A DNA stretch of 64,000 bases from Liolophura sinensis (Eukaryota > Mollusca > Polyplacophora > Chitonida > Chitonidae). This document shows, piece by piece, positions 1 through 10,126 of the stretch. The stretch's first letter is position 1; each line of letters begins with the position of its first letter. Both the position numbers and the translations under genes were made by a program. Under the pieces are notes generated by a model, which did not search any database, was not told the origin of the DNA, and saw only the letters and a program-made list of their open reading frames with translations. Where the stretch lies: the NCBI RefSeq assembly GCF_032854445.1, contig NW_027018095.1, positions 20,585 to 84,584 of the forward strand, written 5' to 3'.

Positions 1-17
1 TCCCTGAAGGGTGGGGG

Positions 18-989
18 TGTTATGTATGACTATTTAACGTCTTCATGTACTGTTAGTCTGCGGACCTTTGTTAAAGCATAACAGGCCCTGTTATATATGT
101 ACAGCGCGGACCTGGTGGAAAGCACCTTGTTCAAGGCTTTGTTTATTTAACTGGCTGTTCATTGGTTGTTAATTCTGTGTTTAAAAATAGTTGAATCCAC
201 CTGGAGCGTATATAAGCCGTGTTTTCTGTGCAGAGTGGAGGTATTTTTGCTGCATCCACTGGGAGCCAGGAGAGTGTGAGACGCTTTCGTATCGAGTCCA
301 TTATACTGATATCAGCTCGTGATGCCAGTTTCGTTTGGGAGGACAGATTTTTATGCCGGCACCGTTTGCGTACCACAGTAGTACTGATGTCTGGTTTATG
401 TGAATTTCTGCGGAAGTCACGTTTATTGGTGTTCGGATCTTTATTATGATTATACAGTGTTGACTGTGTAGTTTGTTTAACACGCTGACCTCACCTGACC
501 GACAAGGTTGCAAAGGACGTTCGTTCTGCCACAAGGTGACATTACTCTACGTCTCTGAACGGCTCGTTTGTGAGCTTGTGCGGGAGCTGTGACTGTTCTA
601 AAGTGGATTATACCTCCATGCCTGGATTTACCCTGTGTTGTGCTCTGCGGGTGTGACGTCATTCAAAGGCTTGACTGTTCCAGTTCTGTGTAACCTGTGT
701 ACTGTGTTCGCGTTCGCTAACCTAGCGAAGTACCTGACTAGGACAATTTGTGAATTGTGTGTTTATCCCATGGTCTTTACGTTGGATCTCCTGGAATACG
801 TTCCTTGGGATACAAAGGTGAACAGGAAACTTTTAAAGACCGGTAATACTGATGTGTATGTTTTTTTATGTTGTTGTTGTTGAACTGTCTGTAAAACTGT
901 ACGTCTCATTTTATATATAAAGCCATTGTTTACATTGTAATATTGAGTCACTGAGTCTGTTTTCTGTTTCTGTTTCCAATACCGTAACA
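18..989 (+). mobile_element. Long terminal repeat (3' LTR) of an LTR retrotransposon running off the window
   Basis: The segment begins TGTTATG and ends CGTAACA, so it has TG...CA ends inside a 5-bp inverted TGTTA/TAACA. Directly upstream, at about 6-17, is a purine-rich stretch (GAAGGGTGGGGG) that looks like a polypurine tract. That makes this a 3' LTR whose coding region lies left of base 1, not a clean solo LTR. A TATA-like GCGTATATAAG occurs at about 206-216, fitting a U3 promoter. No coding sequence is supported inside; short open frames here look like chance. The same terminal bases occur on the Ty3/Gypsy LTR at 20812-21581, but the interiors are not obviously related. The superfamily cannot be fixed without the internal region. 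Confidence 0.6.
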
Positions 990-1554
990 GAGTGAAATCA
1001 GTATTCAAATCGTCCAACATCCTAGAATACCAGTTGTCAACAACAAAATATGTATCTCAGTAGCGCCTTAATTGCAACTGTTCATTTATCTAAAATGGCG
1101 GTTTAATTCAACACGATGAATATATTGCCTGGACACAGTCATGAAGAAGAGCGCCAGAGATTCTGAACGCTCTGCCTACATTTACTTATAAGGTAATTAT
1201 GCTCATTGTAAAACCTAAGACACTTGGAGTGAAGGCGTTTAATGGAATACCCTTGACACTAGTTTTTGCAGAAATAACTTGTAACCTTGATCTAAATCGC
1301 CATATAGCATACAGGATCCAACACATGCTACAAGGCGAGATATCTACTCGCCACATGCAGAACACTTTAATTTATTGCTATCCAAGTAAGGATAATTTAC
1401 CATGTCAAAAGCGAAACTATCCCTTTTGTCATAAAGTCTGGGGGAGAGGAAACCGTTTTAGTGTTTATACAAATATAGGTCTAAATAAGAGTTACGACGT
1501 TAAAACCCAAGTATTCGTTCCTTCATTTATTGCAGTTTTAATTCAAAATGTTCC
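990..1554. other. Spacer between LTR and LINE-A copy 1
   Basis: AT-rich spacer. An open frame from 1199 runs to 1615 but continues into the LINE 5' end and shows no recognisable protein. I see no splice-flanked exon or repeat here. Confidence 0.5.
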
Positions 1555-1567
1555 TTCAAAGATTCTC
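1555..1567. repeat. Target-site duplication, left copy (LINE-A copy 1)
   Basis: TTCAAAGATTCTC occurs here and again at 7475-7487, exactly bracketing the LINE. A 13-bp perfect duplication is typical of target-primed reverse transcription. Confidence 0.9.
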
Positions 1568-2170
1568 CCCCCGTGGGGTTTCCGGGGTGATAAGAATAGG
1601 ATCTCAGCCCTCTAGGCAAGCTTGTCGTAAAAGTCGACTAACCTAGAGCTCTCCTGTGTGAGCCCGGTGAATATAATAGGCTCACATCTTCTCGGTTGTG
1701 TGAGAGGCAACCGGGGAGCGACCTGTTTGCCGTGAGTTGCGACCCGTAATCTACGAGGACGGGATCCTGGTGGCTGAGGGTGGGTTGGTCTTGCGAGATC
1801 CTCACGCCCAACACGCCACTTTGGCCCTTACTTGGAGAGAGACGGGAGGTCGGATGGGCCCGGTCCGATCAATCGGCTTGGTCATGTCTTGCCTCTGCGT
1901 TGTCCCAGAATTTCTCCATAACACCACTCAATAAAGAATAAATGTTATTTCTGAAATTTCCTTTGCGGGACTACGTTTTGAGGCGGTGGCTCATGGGTCA
2001 ATCGAGTAGATTGAATTTAACCTTTGGTATAAATCAATCTGTTCGAGTATACCTCATATGGAATCCTTGGTGTCTTTCCTGCCGGGTATTCCGAGGTTCA
2101 GGCATCGCCCTTGTTGGCACTCCGTGGTGGGTGGGGAACATATGGGGTGAATTTATAGTATATATACACC
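1568..2170 (+). promoter_or_regulatory. LINE-A copy 1 5' UTR / presumed internal promoter region
   Basis: Non-coding leader from the TSD to the ORF1 ATG. It is shared almost base for base with the second copy up to about 1890, then diverges in the last 250 bases. It is G/C-richer than the flanks and has several short inverted repeats, for example around 1690-1730. LINE promoters of this superfamily are normally inside the 5' UTR; that role is inferred, and no specific motif was identified. Confidence 0.45.
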
Positions 2171-3563
2171 ATGTCTTCCCTAAACCTCTTAAATAATGTT
2201 TCCAATAATAATGTTTCATTAAGGTCTTCCTCTCAACCGACTTCGTCGAGTGCTGATAAGAAGAGGAAGGTTGAGGTTTTGTCGGACGCACCTGACAATA
2301 GACCGGACCGTTGGCCAGCTTTCATTGTACTTTCAACGAAGAGTGAACACCATCCAGCCTCTAAAATTCATCCTTTCGTGTTGAAAAGGGCTCTTGAGGG
2401 CACAGCTGGGACTCTAAAAAATGTCAAAAAATTACGATCCGGGGACATTCTGATCGAATGTTTCCGGAAACAACAATCGCTAAATTTACTTTCACTGAAG
2501 AAAATTACTGATATACCTGTATATACGTCCCCTCACAATTCCCTGAACAGCTGTCAGGGAATAATACGTGACCGGGATCAGGATATAATTGACTTATCGG
2601 AGGAAGAAATCTGTAGAGAACTAAATTCACAAGGTGTTACCAGAGTTAAACGCTTCACCACGAAGAAATCTGGTACCACCCTAAAATTAAACACCTATCT
2701 TTTGACCTTTAATAGTACCTCTCTTCCGTCCCATATCTACATTGGCCCGTATAGGGTTAATGTAGACTTATATATTCCCAATCCAACACGTTGTTTTAAT
2801 TGTCAAAAGTTCGGTCACGGCAAAGGCCAATGTCAAAATAAACTTATTTGTTTCAGATGCGGCAGTGAAGGTCATGACGGTTTCGACTGCAGTGGAGATC
2901 ACATGGCCTCCTCTAGGGACTGTCCGCTTTTCCTTAAAGAAAAAACAAATCATTAACCTGAAAATTAAAAACAATATATCATATCAGGAGGCCCGGAAAT
3001 TGGTTTCACTGTCTAGTACTTCTCTACAGACTTCGTTTGCCAATGTGGTCAAGCGAGTAGCATCTGTTGCTACTCAGACCTCGTTGACTTGGCCCATTGG
3101 AAACGACAAACCTACTCCCATTTCTGTGCAACTTTCGCTTCAACCAGTCTTTAATTCATCCTCAACCCAGACTACTTCAACACAACAGATAAAAACAGTA
3201 AACAGTATAGAAAAACTTGATAAACCTGATCCCAGTCTCCCTAAAAACAATGAGAAAAGCAAGTCCGGCAACAAACCCCAAAATAATAATAAACATAATA
3301 AACCTAGTGGTCCCACAGAGCGTCCCTCTAAGGCCACTAGGGACCCTGTTCAAACTTTTAACAAGTTTGGTTTGTTGGAGGACGTTGGTCCTTCAGCCTC
3401 AGATGCGGATGTGATGGATACATCACCCGCACCAGGGAGATCTAACAGCCGATCTCCACGGAAGGGTCGTCCGCGGTCCAAACATAAAGATAAACCCCCA
3501 TACGCCTCCCTCCATAATGTCTTCTTTAGACAAAATCATACAGTGGAATTGTCGAGGTCTTAA
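2171..3563 (+). pseudogene. LINE-A copy 1 ORF1 (gag-like nucleic-acid-binding protein), frameshifted
   Basis: The first frame runs from the ATG at 2171 to 2956. It holds an N-terminal low-complexity segment with a basic KKRK patch, an RRM-like middle, then CCHC zinc knuckles CX2CX4HX4C (CFNCQKFGHGKGQC and CFRCGSEGHDGFDC). Compared with copy 2, 27 bases are missing between two TGCAG boundaries at about 2890, which removes the start of a third knuckle. An extra A in the A-run near 2940 shifts the frame; the rest of the protein (basic, Pro/Ser/Asn-rich tail) continues in the frame ending at 3563. The tail overlaps the ORF2 start by 47 bases. The role would be RNA binding and RNP formation, as in other LINE ORF1 proteins. 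Confidence 0.85.
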
Positions 3564-6500
3564 GGTAAATTTTATTGAAATAACACAGCTAGTTCAATTA
3601 CTAAGTCCTATTGCCGTTTGTCTTCAGGAAACTCACCTGAAGACATCTGACAAAGATAAAATAAATCTTAAAAATTATTCTTTATATAGTACTTATTCAA
3701 ACGAAGAAGAGCGAGCTGCAGGCGGCTCCTCGATCTTTATCAATAACAATATTATTCACAGCCCTGTTGCTCTGGATACAGAGCTTCAGGCTGTGGCCGT
3801 TCGTGTTTCACTATGTGAAACAATCACATTATGTTCAGTGTATGTTCCTCCTAGTGTTTCTTTGTCGGCTTTCCAGTTACATAATTTAAAAGAACAATTG
3901 CCAAAACCTTTTATAATAATGGGAGATTTTAATTCCCATAAACCCATATGGGGCAGTAATAACATAAATAATAAGGGCAAGATAGTTGAAGACTTCTTAT
4001 CGAAGGAGGAACTGTGTTATTTCAATGATGGTTCCAATACCTATTTACATCCGGGTAATGGCATTTATTCTGCTATCGATCTCACTATCACAGATCCATC
4101 ACTTTTCCTTGATTTTTCTTGGAAGGTGCATGACGATCTTTGTGGTAGTGACCATTTTCCTATTATCCTAGAGCATATCACTTCTAATTCTTTAGAACGT
4201 GTAGGTAGGTGGAAATTCGATAAAGCAGATTGGATCGCATTTGAGATGTTCTGTGAGGCTGATATCACTCCAGAGACTCTCAATGCAGCAAATGATCCAA
4301 TATTAAAATTTAACGAGCTTGTTTTACGAGCTGCCGATAGAACTATACCTAAAACCTCGACAAATCCCAAATCCAAAAGCAAACCCTGGTATGACCAGGA
4401 CTGTCGCAAAGCCATTAAGGACCGCAAAAAGGCCGAGCGAAACTTTAATATTTGTCCTACTGATAACAACTTAAACCAGGTTCGTATTTTTAGAGCTAAG
4501 GCTCGCCGATTACTCAAGTCCAAGAGACGATCTTGTTGGCGGAACTTTGTTTCGGGCATTACGTCAAAAACACCCATGCGTAAGGTCTGGAACATGGTTC
4601 AGAAACTTAAGGGCAAAAGTAATAAAGCAAAAGTTCAGCATTTAAAAGATGGAGATAATATATTAACTTCTCCACCCGATATAGCTAATAAACTAGCTGA
4701 AACAATCTCAAAGAAATCTTCTTCTAAGAACTATACTAAAGAATTCCAGCATATTAAAAACCAGAAGGAGAAAATTAAATTGCCCTTTTCTTCTAAAAAT
4801 TTAGAAGATTATAATCGTCCATTTAATATCGAGGAACTTAGAACTGCATTAAAAAAGGCCCACGATACTGCTTGTGGTCCTGATAATGTATATTATAAGT
4901 TTTTGAACCATTTACCACCTGAGCCACTGGAGACTCTCTTGGACTTGATTAATGATATTTGGATAACTGGTAATTTTCCACCATCATGGAGGGAGGCGTG
5001 TATTATCCCGGTTCCCAAACCGGGTAAGGATCATAATGATCCAAATAATTACCGTCCCATAGCTCTTACCAGCTGTGTCTGTAAGACTATGGAACGGATG
5101 ATTAATGATAGACTTGTTTGGTTTCTTGAAACCAACAAGTTACTCTCTAATATTAAATGTGGTTTTCGGCAAGGTAGATCTACCATGGATCACCTTGTTC
5201 GATTCGAAACTTTTATTCGTAATGGTTTTGTTGATAATGAACATGTGGTGTCCATATTTTTTGACCTTGAAAAGGCCTACGACACCACATGGAAATATGG
5301 TAATTTAAAAGACCTCGCGGATATGGGTCTTAAAGGTCGCTTAACTTTATTTATATCTCAATTTTTATCTGATCGTCAGTTTAATGTACGGGTTGGGTCC
5401 ACTCTTTCTGACTCTTATGAGCAGGAAATGGGTGTACCCCAGGGCAGCATTCTATCACCAACTCTGTTCAGCATAAAAATAAATAGCCTAGCAAAAACAT
5501 TAACATCTGGCACAGAGGGTTCTTTATACGTGGATGATTTCCTTATATGCTACCGAGCTAAGAATATGAATAATATCGAACGTCAGTTGCAGCTTTATCT
5601 CAATAAAATCGAGAAATGGGCAACTGAAAACGGTTTTAGATTTTCAACGTCTAAAACCGTCGGTATGCATTTTTGTAATAAACGGAAACTTCATCTTGAC
5701 CCTGAGCTTAATTTTTGTGGTGAACAGGTTAAAATTGTTGGAGAAACAAAATTTTTTGGTATAATATTTGATAGTAAGCTATCTTTTATACCTCATATCA
5801 AAATGCTTAAAGCTAAATGTACAAAGGCTCTCGATATAATTAAGGTCGTGTCTAGCAGCGATTGGGGTGCTGACCGATGAGTTTTACTTAATTTATATCG
5901 TTCTCTGGTGAGGTCTAAATTGGACTATGGATCCATCATTTACGGTTCCGCTAGGAAGTAGTATATTAAAATGTTGGATCCTGTTCATCACCAAGGTTTG
6001 AGGCTCAGCCTTGGTGCTTTTAGAACCTCAACAGTAGAAAGTTTATACGTGGAGGCAAATGAGCCTTCCTTATACAACCGACGTATTAAACTTAGCCTTC
6101 AATATGCTACAAAGCTTAAAGCACATCCAACAAACCCTGCCTACGACTGTGTTTTCAATCCATTATATGTAGACAAATATATTAAATGTCCTAACAAGAT
6201 CCCTTCGTTCGGTCTTCGCATACGGGACCATATTGTGGGTGCTAACATCAAGCTGGAGGATATAGCTCCGGTATCTTTTCCAGAGTCTCCTCCATGGCTT
6301 CTCCCACAAACTAAACTAATATTTGATCTACGTAAATATAATAAATCCAATACAAATCCTCTTATAATTCAGCAAGGTTTTGCTGAAATCAAGGCTGATT
6401 ATATGGACTATAAATTTATATATACTGACGGGTCAAAGGATGGGGACAGGGTTGCGGCTGCGGCTGTCTTAGAGCAGCGGGTCACTTCTCTTCGTCTGCC

Positions 6501-7212
6501 ACCTTCAGCTTCTATCTTTTCTGCAGAGGCCAGGGCTATACTCCTGGCCTTATCATATGTTTCCTCTGGGCATGTCCAGAGGGCAGTGATATGCAGCGAC
6601 TCGCTGTTTTGCCTTTTGGCGATTCAGAATAATAAATTTAAAAATCCATTGATATTTGAGATAATAACTAAACACCGAAAATTAATTAAAAGAGGTAAAG
6701 ATATTATATTCTGTTGGATACCAAGTCACACTGGTATCCATGGAAACACAGTCGTGGACAGGGAAGCGAAAGCTGCCCTATATAAACCTGTATCTCGGGT
6801 TAAAATCCCTTATGCTGACGTGAAGTCTAATATTCTTAAATATATTCGTCGCCTTTGGCAGGGTGAATGGGACTTGCAGATCCATAATAAACTGCATGCC
6901 ATTCATCCTGTCATTGGCTACAATGCCTATACTTGTCTAATGTCTCGTAGAGGCCAAGTAGTTTTAACAAGGTGTCGTATTGGGCATTCTCATCTGACAC
7001 ACAATTTCATCTTAGATGGTAGCAGTGCTCCCGAGTGTGTTGGATGTGATGCTCAGTATGGCATCAAACATATTTTGGTTGACTGTGTGGACTTTGCCCA
7101 TGTTCGGCAAAGGTTCTACACGGTCAACTCTATATATGATTTATTTGACAGCATCGCTGGCGATGTTGTCATAAATTATTTGAAGGCCATTGGCCTTTAT
7201 CATAAAATATAA
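3517..7212 (+). pseudogene. LINE-A copy 1 ORF2: APE endonuclease, reverse transcriptase, RNase H; two in-frame stops
   Basis: The frame opens with MSSLDKIIQWNCRGLK, the usual start of an apurinic-like endonuclease, which occupies roughly residues 1-225 (GDFNSH and SDHFPI motifs visible). The RT follows at about residues 450-690, with the YVDD catalytic box, the PQGSILSP box and the NNYRPIALTS box. A TGA at 5878-5880 and a TAG near 5958 interrupt the frame where copy 2 has sense codons. Beyond them the frame resumes from 5971 with the C-terminal part: an RNase H domain (TDGSKDGD, SAEARAILLAL, SDSLFCLL, PSHTGIHGN, then D and E residues) and a Cys/His terminal motif near CVGCDAQYGIKHILVDC. The enzyme would nick target DNA and copy LINE RNA; this copy cannot make a full product. 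Confidence 0.92.
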
Positions 7213-7474
7213 ATTTTAATTGTCATAAATATCTGTAGATAAACAGTTATATACATATAGATTTATACATGTAATATATAACTCTGGTTTTCAAGTTTTA
7301 ACTCTTATTTTTCTTTTATACGATTTTAAACATGTCTGTACTTTTTGTTTTACTTTTGATGTTTATATTATCATATCGAAAACCTTAACCGTCTCGCGTT
7401 TTCACCTTGTTCTCGCCACGATATGGCTGAAAAATTGCCGATGTGGCGTTAAGCCATAATCATTCATTCATTCA
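7213..7474 (+). other. LINE-A copy 1 3' UTR with (ATTC)n tail
   Basis: A short AT-rich 3' UTR ends GATGTGGCGTTAAGCC, ATAAT, then CATTC repeats, not poly(A). Very similar bases close copy 2 at about 57740-57804. The terminal GGCGTTAA motif also resembles the tail of the ACTC-tailed SINE family in this window. Confidence 0.8.
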
Positions 7475-7487
7475 TTCAAAGATTCTC
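7475..7487. repeat. Target-site duplication, right copy (LINE-A copy 1)
   Basis: Matches 1555-1567 exactly (TTCAAAGATTCTC). Confidence 0.9.
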
Positions 7488-7674
7488 TTATGTATATTGC
7501 CAATGCTGTTTGTCAGAAGGGACTGATGTTGTAGTCATTGTCAGCATGTTGCGTAACATGTTGACAGACCAAAACAATTGTTTTCCCAATCAAATTTCTG
7601 CAGTTTTCATCATCTTGTGTCATTTAAAAATATAGGAATGAAGTGTTAGCTTAAAAATGGGGGGGGGGGGGGGG

Positions 7675-7820
7675 TCCTCCAGCAACCTGCGGATGGTCGT
7701 GAATTTCCCCCAGGCTCTGCCTGGTTACCTCCTAAGATTATGTCTGCCGCCGTTGTATAAGTAAAATATTTTTGTGTACGGCGTTAACCACCTAATAAAT
7801 AAATAAATAAACAAATAAAA
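7675..7820 (+). mobile_element. SINE-1 copy, 5'-truncated
   Basis: The 3' half of a tRNA-derived SINE: the segment from CAGCAACCTGCGGATGG through a decayed CCGCCGTTGTATAAGT and GTACGGCGTTAA to an (AAATA)n tail. It is preceded by a 16-bp G run (7659-7674). The full-length reference within this window is at 8230-8484. Confidence 0.75.
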
Positions 7821-8229
7821 AGAGAGGTGCAAACCATTTAGTCTTTACATCAAACCAGACACGGGTTCAATCCTATTCAATGACTGGTTATTTACTGGAT
7901 TCTCTTGCACTCATCTGTCGTTTGTCTGCACAGTACGGGTCTCTCTCCACATTAAGCGTTTGATGAAGATTACTAATCTTCCAAGATGACGGGCGTACCT
8001 GTGCATCACTTCCAGTCAGTATAAAGCCCCGAACTGAAGATCGATGGTTGCCCTCAAGTACTCGACTGCTTATGATTGTCTCCACCCACATAACCGGCTG
8101 CCACAGTATGAGCGAGAAAAACTTGATTATGGTGTTAAACAACAATCGAGTAAGTGTTATTTTTATTTATTTATAAATGGTTGTGTGAGTGCATTGTCAT
8201 TGTCGGTAAGAGACTGGTTATCAGTGCTG

Positions 8230-8484
8230 TATTTATTTATTTATTTGATTGGTGTTTTACTCCGTATTCAAGAATATTTAACTTATACTACGGCGGTCAG
8301 CATTATGGTGGGAGAAAATCAGGCACAGCCCGGATGAAACCCATGACCATGCGCAGGTTGCTGCAGGACCTTCCCACTTGCGGCCGGAGAGGAAGGCAGC
8401 ATGAGCTGGACTTGAACTCACAGCGACGGCATTAGTTAGAGGCTCCTAGGTCATTACGCTGCGCTAGCGCGCTAACCAACTGAG
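8230..8484 (-). mobile_element. SINE-1, full-length tRNA-derived SINE
   Basis: Read on the minus strand, it starts CTCAGTTGGTTAGCGCGC (box A-like tRNA head), has a B-box-like GAGTTCAAGTCC, then a conserved body, and ends in CAATCAAATAAATAAATA. Imperfect 10-base direct repeats (TATCAGTGCT at 8219-8228, TATCAATGTT at 8485-8494) look like an aged target duplication. The family appears at least nine more times in the window. I associate it with molluscan SINEs, possibly of the V-SINE type, but the family name is not established. Confidence 0.8.
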
Positions 8485-8494
8485 TATCAATGTT

Positions 8495-9510
8495 TTAAGA
8501 TTATACAATTGATGAAGTTACTTCCAAATATACATGCTTATAAATTGTAAGCAAGATGATATTTATTTTAAAAAAATCAGTTGTGTTTTAGTGAAAAAGC
8601 TTCAATGGAAATTTATTATGGACCGAGTTGTTTGCTATGTGTGTTTCCTGAAATATATAAAGGCCTTTTCAAGCGTACATGATTATTTAAAGTTACGTCC
8701 GTTTATTAAAAAAAAACTCGCCTACTTTTTCGTTAAAACGTAAGCTGATATAAATTTTACAACACGGTCGTTTTCAGTAAAACATTTAAAAAAAAATTTC
8801 CCCCAAAACTTACGTCTTTAATAGAAAACGTGTGACATGTCTACTAGGGTGATCAAAAAGCCCTTTTTATTGTAATAGCCTATCAGTTTTTGCTTCCATA
8901 CCGGTTGCAACACGACGGATCATGCCAAAACACATAAGGCTAAAATTATGCTGAATGAAAACAACGGCTGGTAACTCATGGAAATGCCAATTTAAATTTT
9001 GTTTGAGTTCCCGCAATGGGCTTCAAACTACGGCAAACGGCGGGGTCTCACGCACGCACATCAGCCTGTATAGGCCAGGTGTGAACTAAGCTGGTGAGGC
9101 ACCCTGTAGCCTCGTCGCTGTTGAGTTAGAATAACAACCTGCTGTTTATAAAAGCAAATAACTTAACAGCTTCCGGGAGTGAAAAACTGGGCTTTCTTTT
9201 TCGCTTGGCTTTAATTTGAAATCTAAGCTCTGTCGCTTGGTATTTTCTTATACTAGGCCTGACTGATTTGCAGTCCTCCGTAATCGAAGAGTGTGTTTTT
9301 TTGGGGGGCCCATTTTCATCAAAGATCAGATAGTTCAGAGTCAAGTTTCTAAATTATCCGACTTAGCCAAATGTAAAACTTCAAGTGATTTTTATTAGAT
9401 GACTAAGTAGTTAGTTTGTAAAAGTTAAGTTCGCGTTAAAGAATTCCTTGTCTCGGTCGCTATGGGGCTTCCCGCGTACTTCTAGAAAACGTGTCGCTCT
9501 TCTATCATTG
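8495..9510. other. AT-rich spacer
   Basis: No supported gene, repeat array or element end. Short open frames (8534-8743, 9126-9344) show no domain or splice context. Confidence 0.5.
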
Positions 9511-9519
9511 GAGGTAAGG

Positions 9520-9740
9520 GAAGTTCCTTGATATGCAACAGACGTAGCTGTGTTATTTCAATAAACTTTACCCTAAGACCTCGACAATTCAACTGTATAA
9601 TTTTGCTATGTGAAGACATTATGGAGGTATATTTATGATTAGTGCGAGGTCGACTACATTTTTGTGAGAGCTGCTGCATGATCTCCCAGGTGCCAGGGAC
9701 GTGCCCATTACAACCGCAACATCCTCCGATGGTACAGATT
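9520..9740 (-). mobile_element. Diverged LINE-A family fragment covering the ORF1/ORF2 junction
   Basis: On the minus strand the fragment encodes the end of ORF1 and the start of ORF2: a version of KIIQLNCRGLRVKFIEITQL matches LINE-A ORF2 residues 5-25. Upstream DNA also aligns with the ORF1 C-terminal coding region (CACCTGGGAGATC against CACCAGGGAGATC). The fragment has no 3' end or tail, so it is not an ordinary 5'-truncated insertion. It is more likely the remnant of an older, mostly deleted copy. Confidence 0.7.
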
Positions 9741-9824
9741 TGCGTTGCGTTTTGTCCATTATAGCTCTAGAGTAACGGTGTGTAGATCCACCTGTATAAC
9801 GAGTAGAAATATTAATCTGATTGA

Positions 9825-10113
9825 GCGAGTACTTGGGGTTTAACGTCGTGTTTAGGTTAGGTTAATATATGACGACGAAGGAATCCTTAGGGCATATATA
9901 ATGTACCTCCCTGTTGCAGGTTCCACCGCTCTTTTATCTACTGCTGCTTCACTGAGACGACTTACAGAAAGCAAGTAAACCGCCCCGCCCGAGCCATTAC
10001 ACTGATACGGGTCAACCAGTGATTGCACTATCACCTTCATGTCGAACGCCAAAGTCTTAGGTGTGACACGACCCAGGATGCGTACGCTCTACCAACTGTG
10101 CTATCCGGGCTGG
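9825..10113 (-). mobile_element. SINE-2, full-length tRNA-derived SINE with target duplication
   Basis: On the minus strand it begins CCAGCCCGGATAGCACAG, then TTGGTAGAGCG, a clear tRNA-like 5' half with box A. A conserved body and a 3' end of the form GACGTTAAACCCC followed by a short ACTC-like tail follow. The perfect 13-base duplication TTAATCTGATTGA lies at 9812-9824 and 10114-10126, direct proof of retrotransposition. Two further copies are at 15427-15672 and 16095-16387. Confidence 0.88.
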
Positions 10114-10126
10114 TTAATCTGATTGA

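Larger units (their letters stand above)
1568..7474 (+). mobile_element. LINE-A copy 1: near full-length I/Nimb-like non-LTR retrotransposon
   Basis: A 5.9-kb element with a 5' UTR of about 600 bp, an ORF1 with CCHC knuckles, an ORF2 with endonuclease, reverse transcriptase and RNase H, and a 3' end terminating in (ATTC)n. Perfect 13-bp TSDs flank it. RNase H downstream of RT places it in the I superfamily (I, Nimb, LOA, Tad, Outcast); I/Nimb is my preference but this is from memory. The 5' UTR is nearly the same as 41325-41640, so the second copy confirms both termini. Coding is broken by a frameshift in ORF1 and two stops in ORF2, so this copy is dead. Confidence 0.9.

Noticed and set aside
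1199-1615. Open frame of 138 codons left of LINE-A
   Set aside because: It crosses the target duplication into the LINE 5' UTR and has no domain.
4065-4595. Antisense open frames inside LINE ORFs
   Set aside because: Shadows of the real plus-strand endonuclease/RT; the same applies to short opposite-strand frames at 48000-51400 and 52034-52372.
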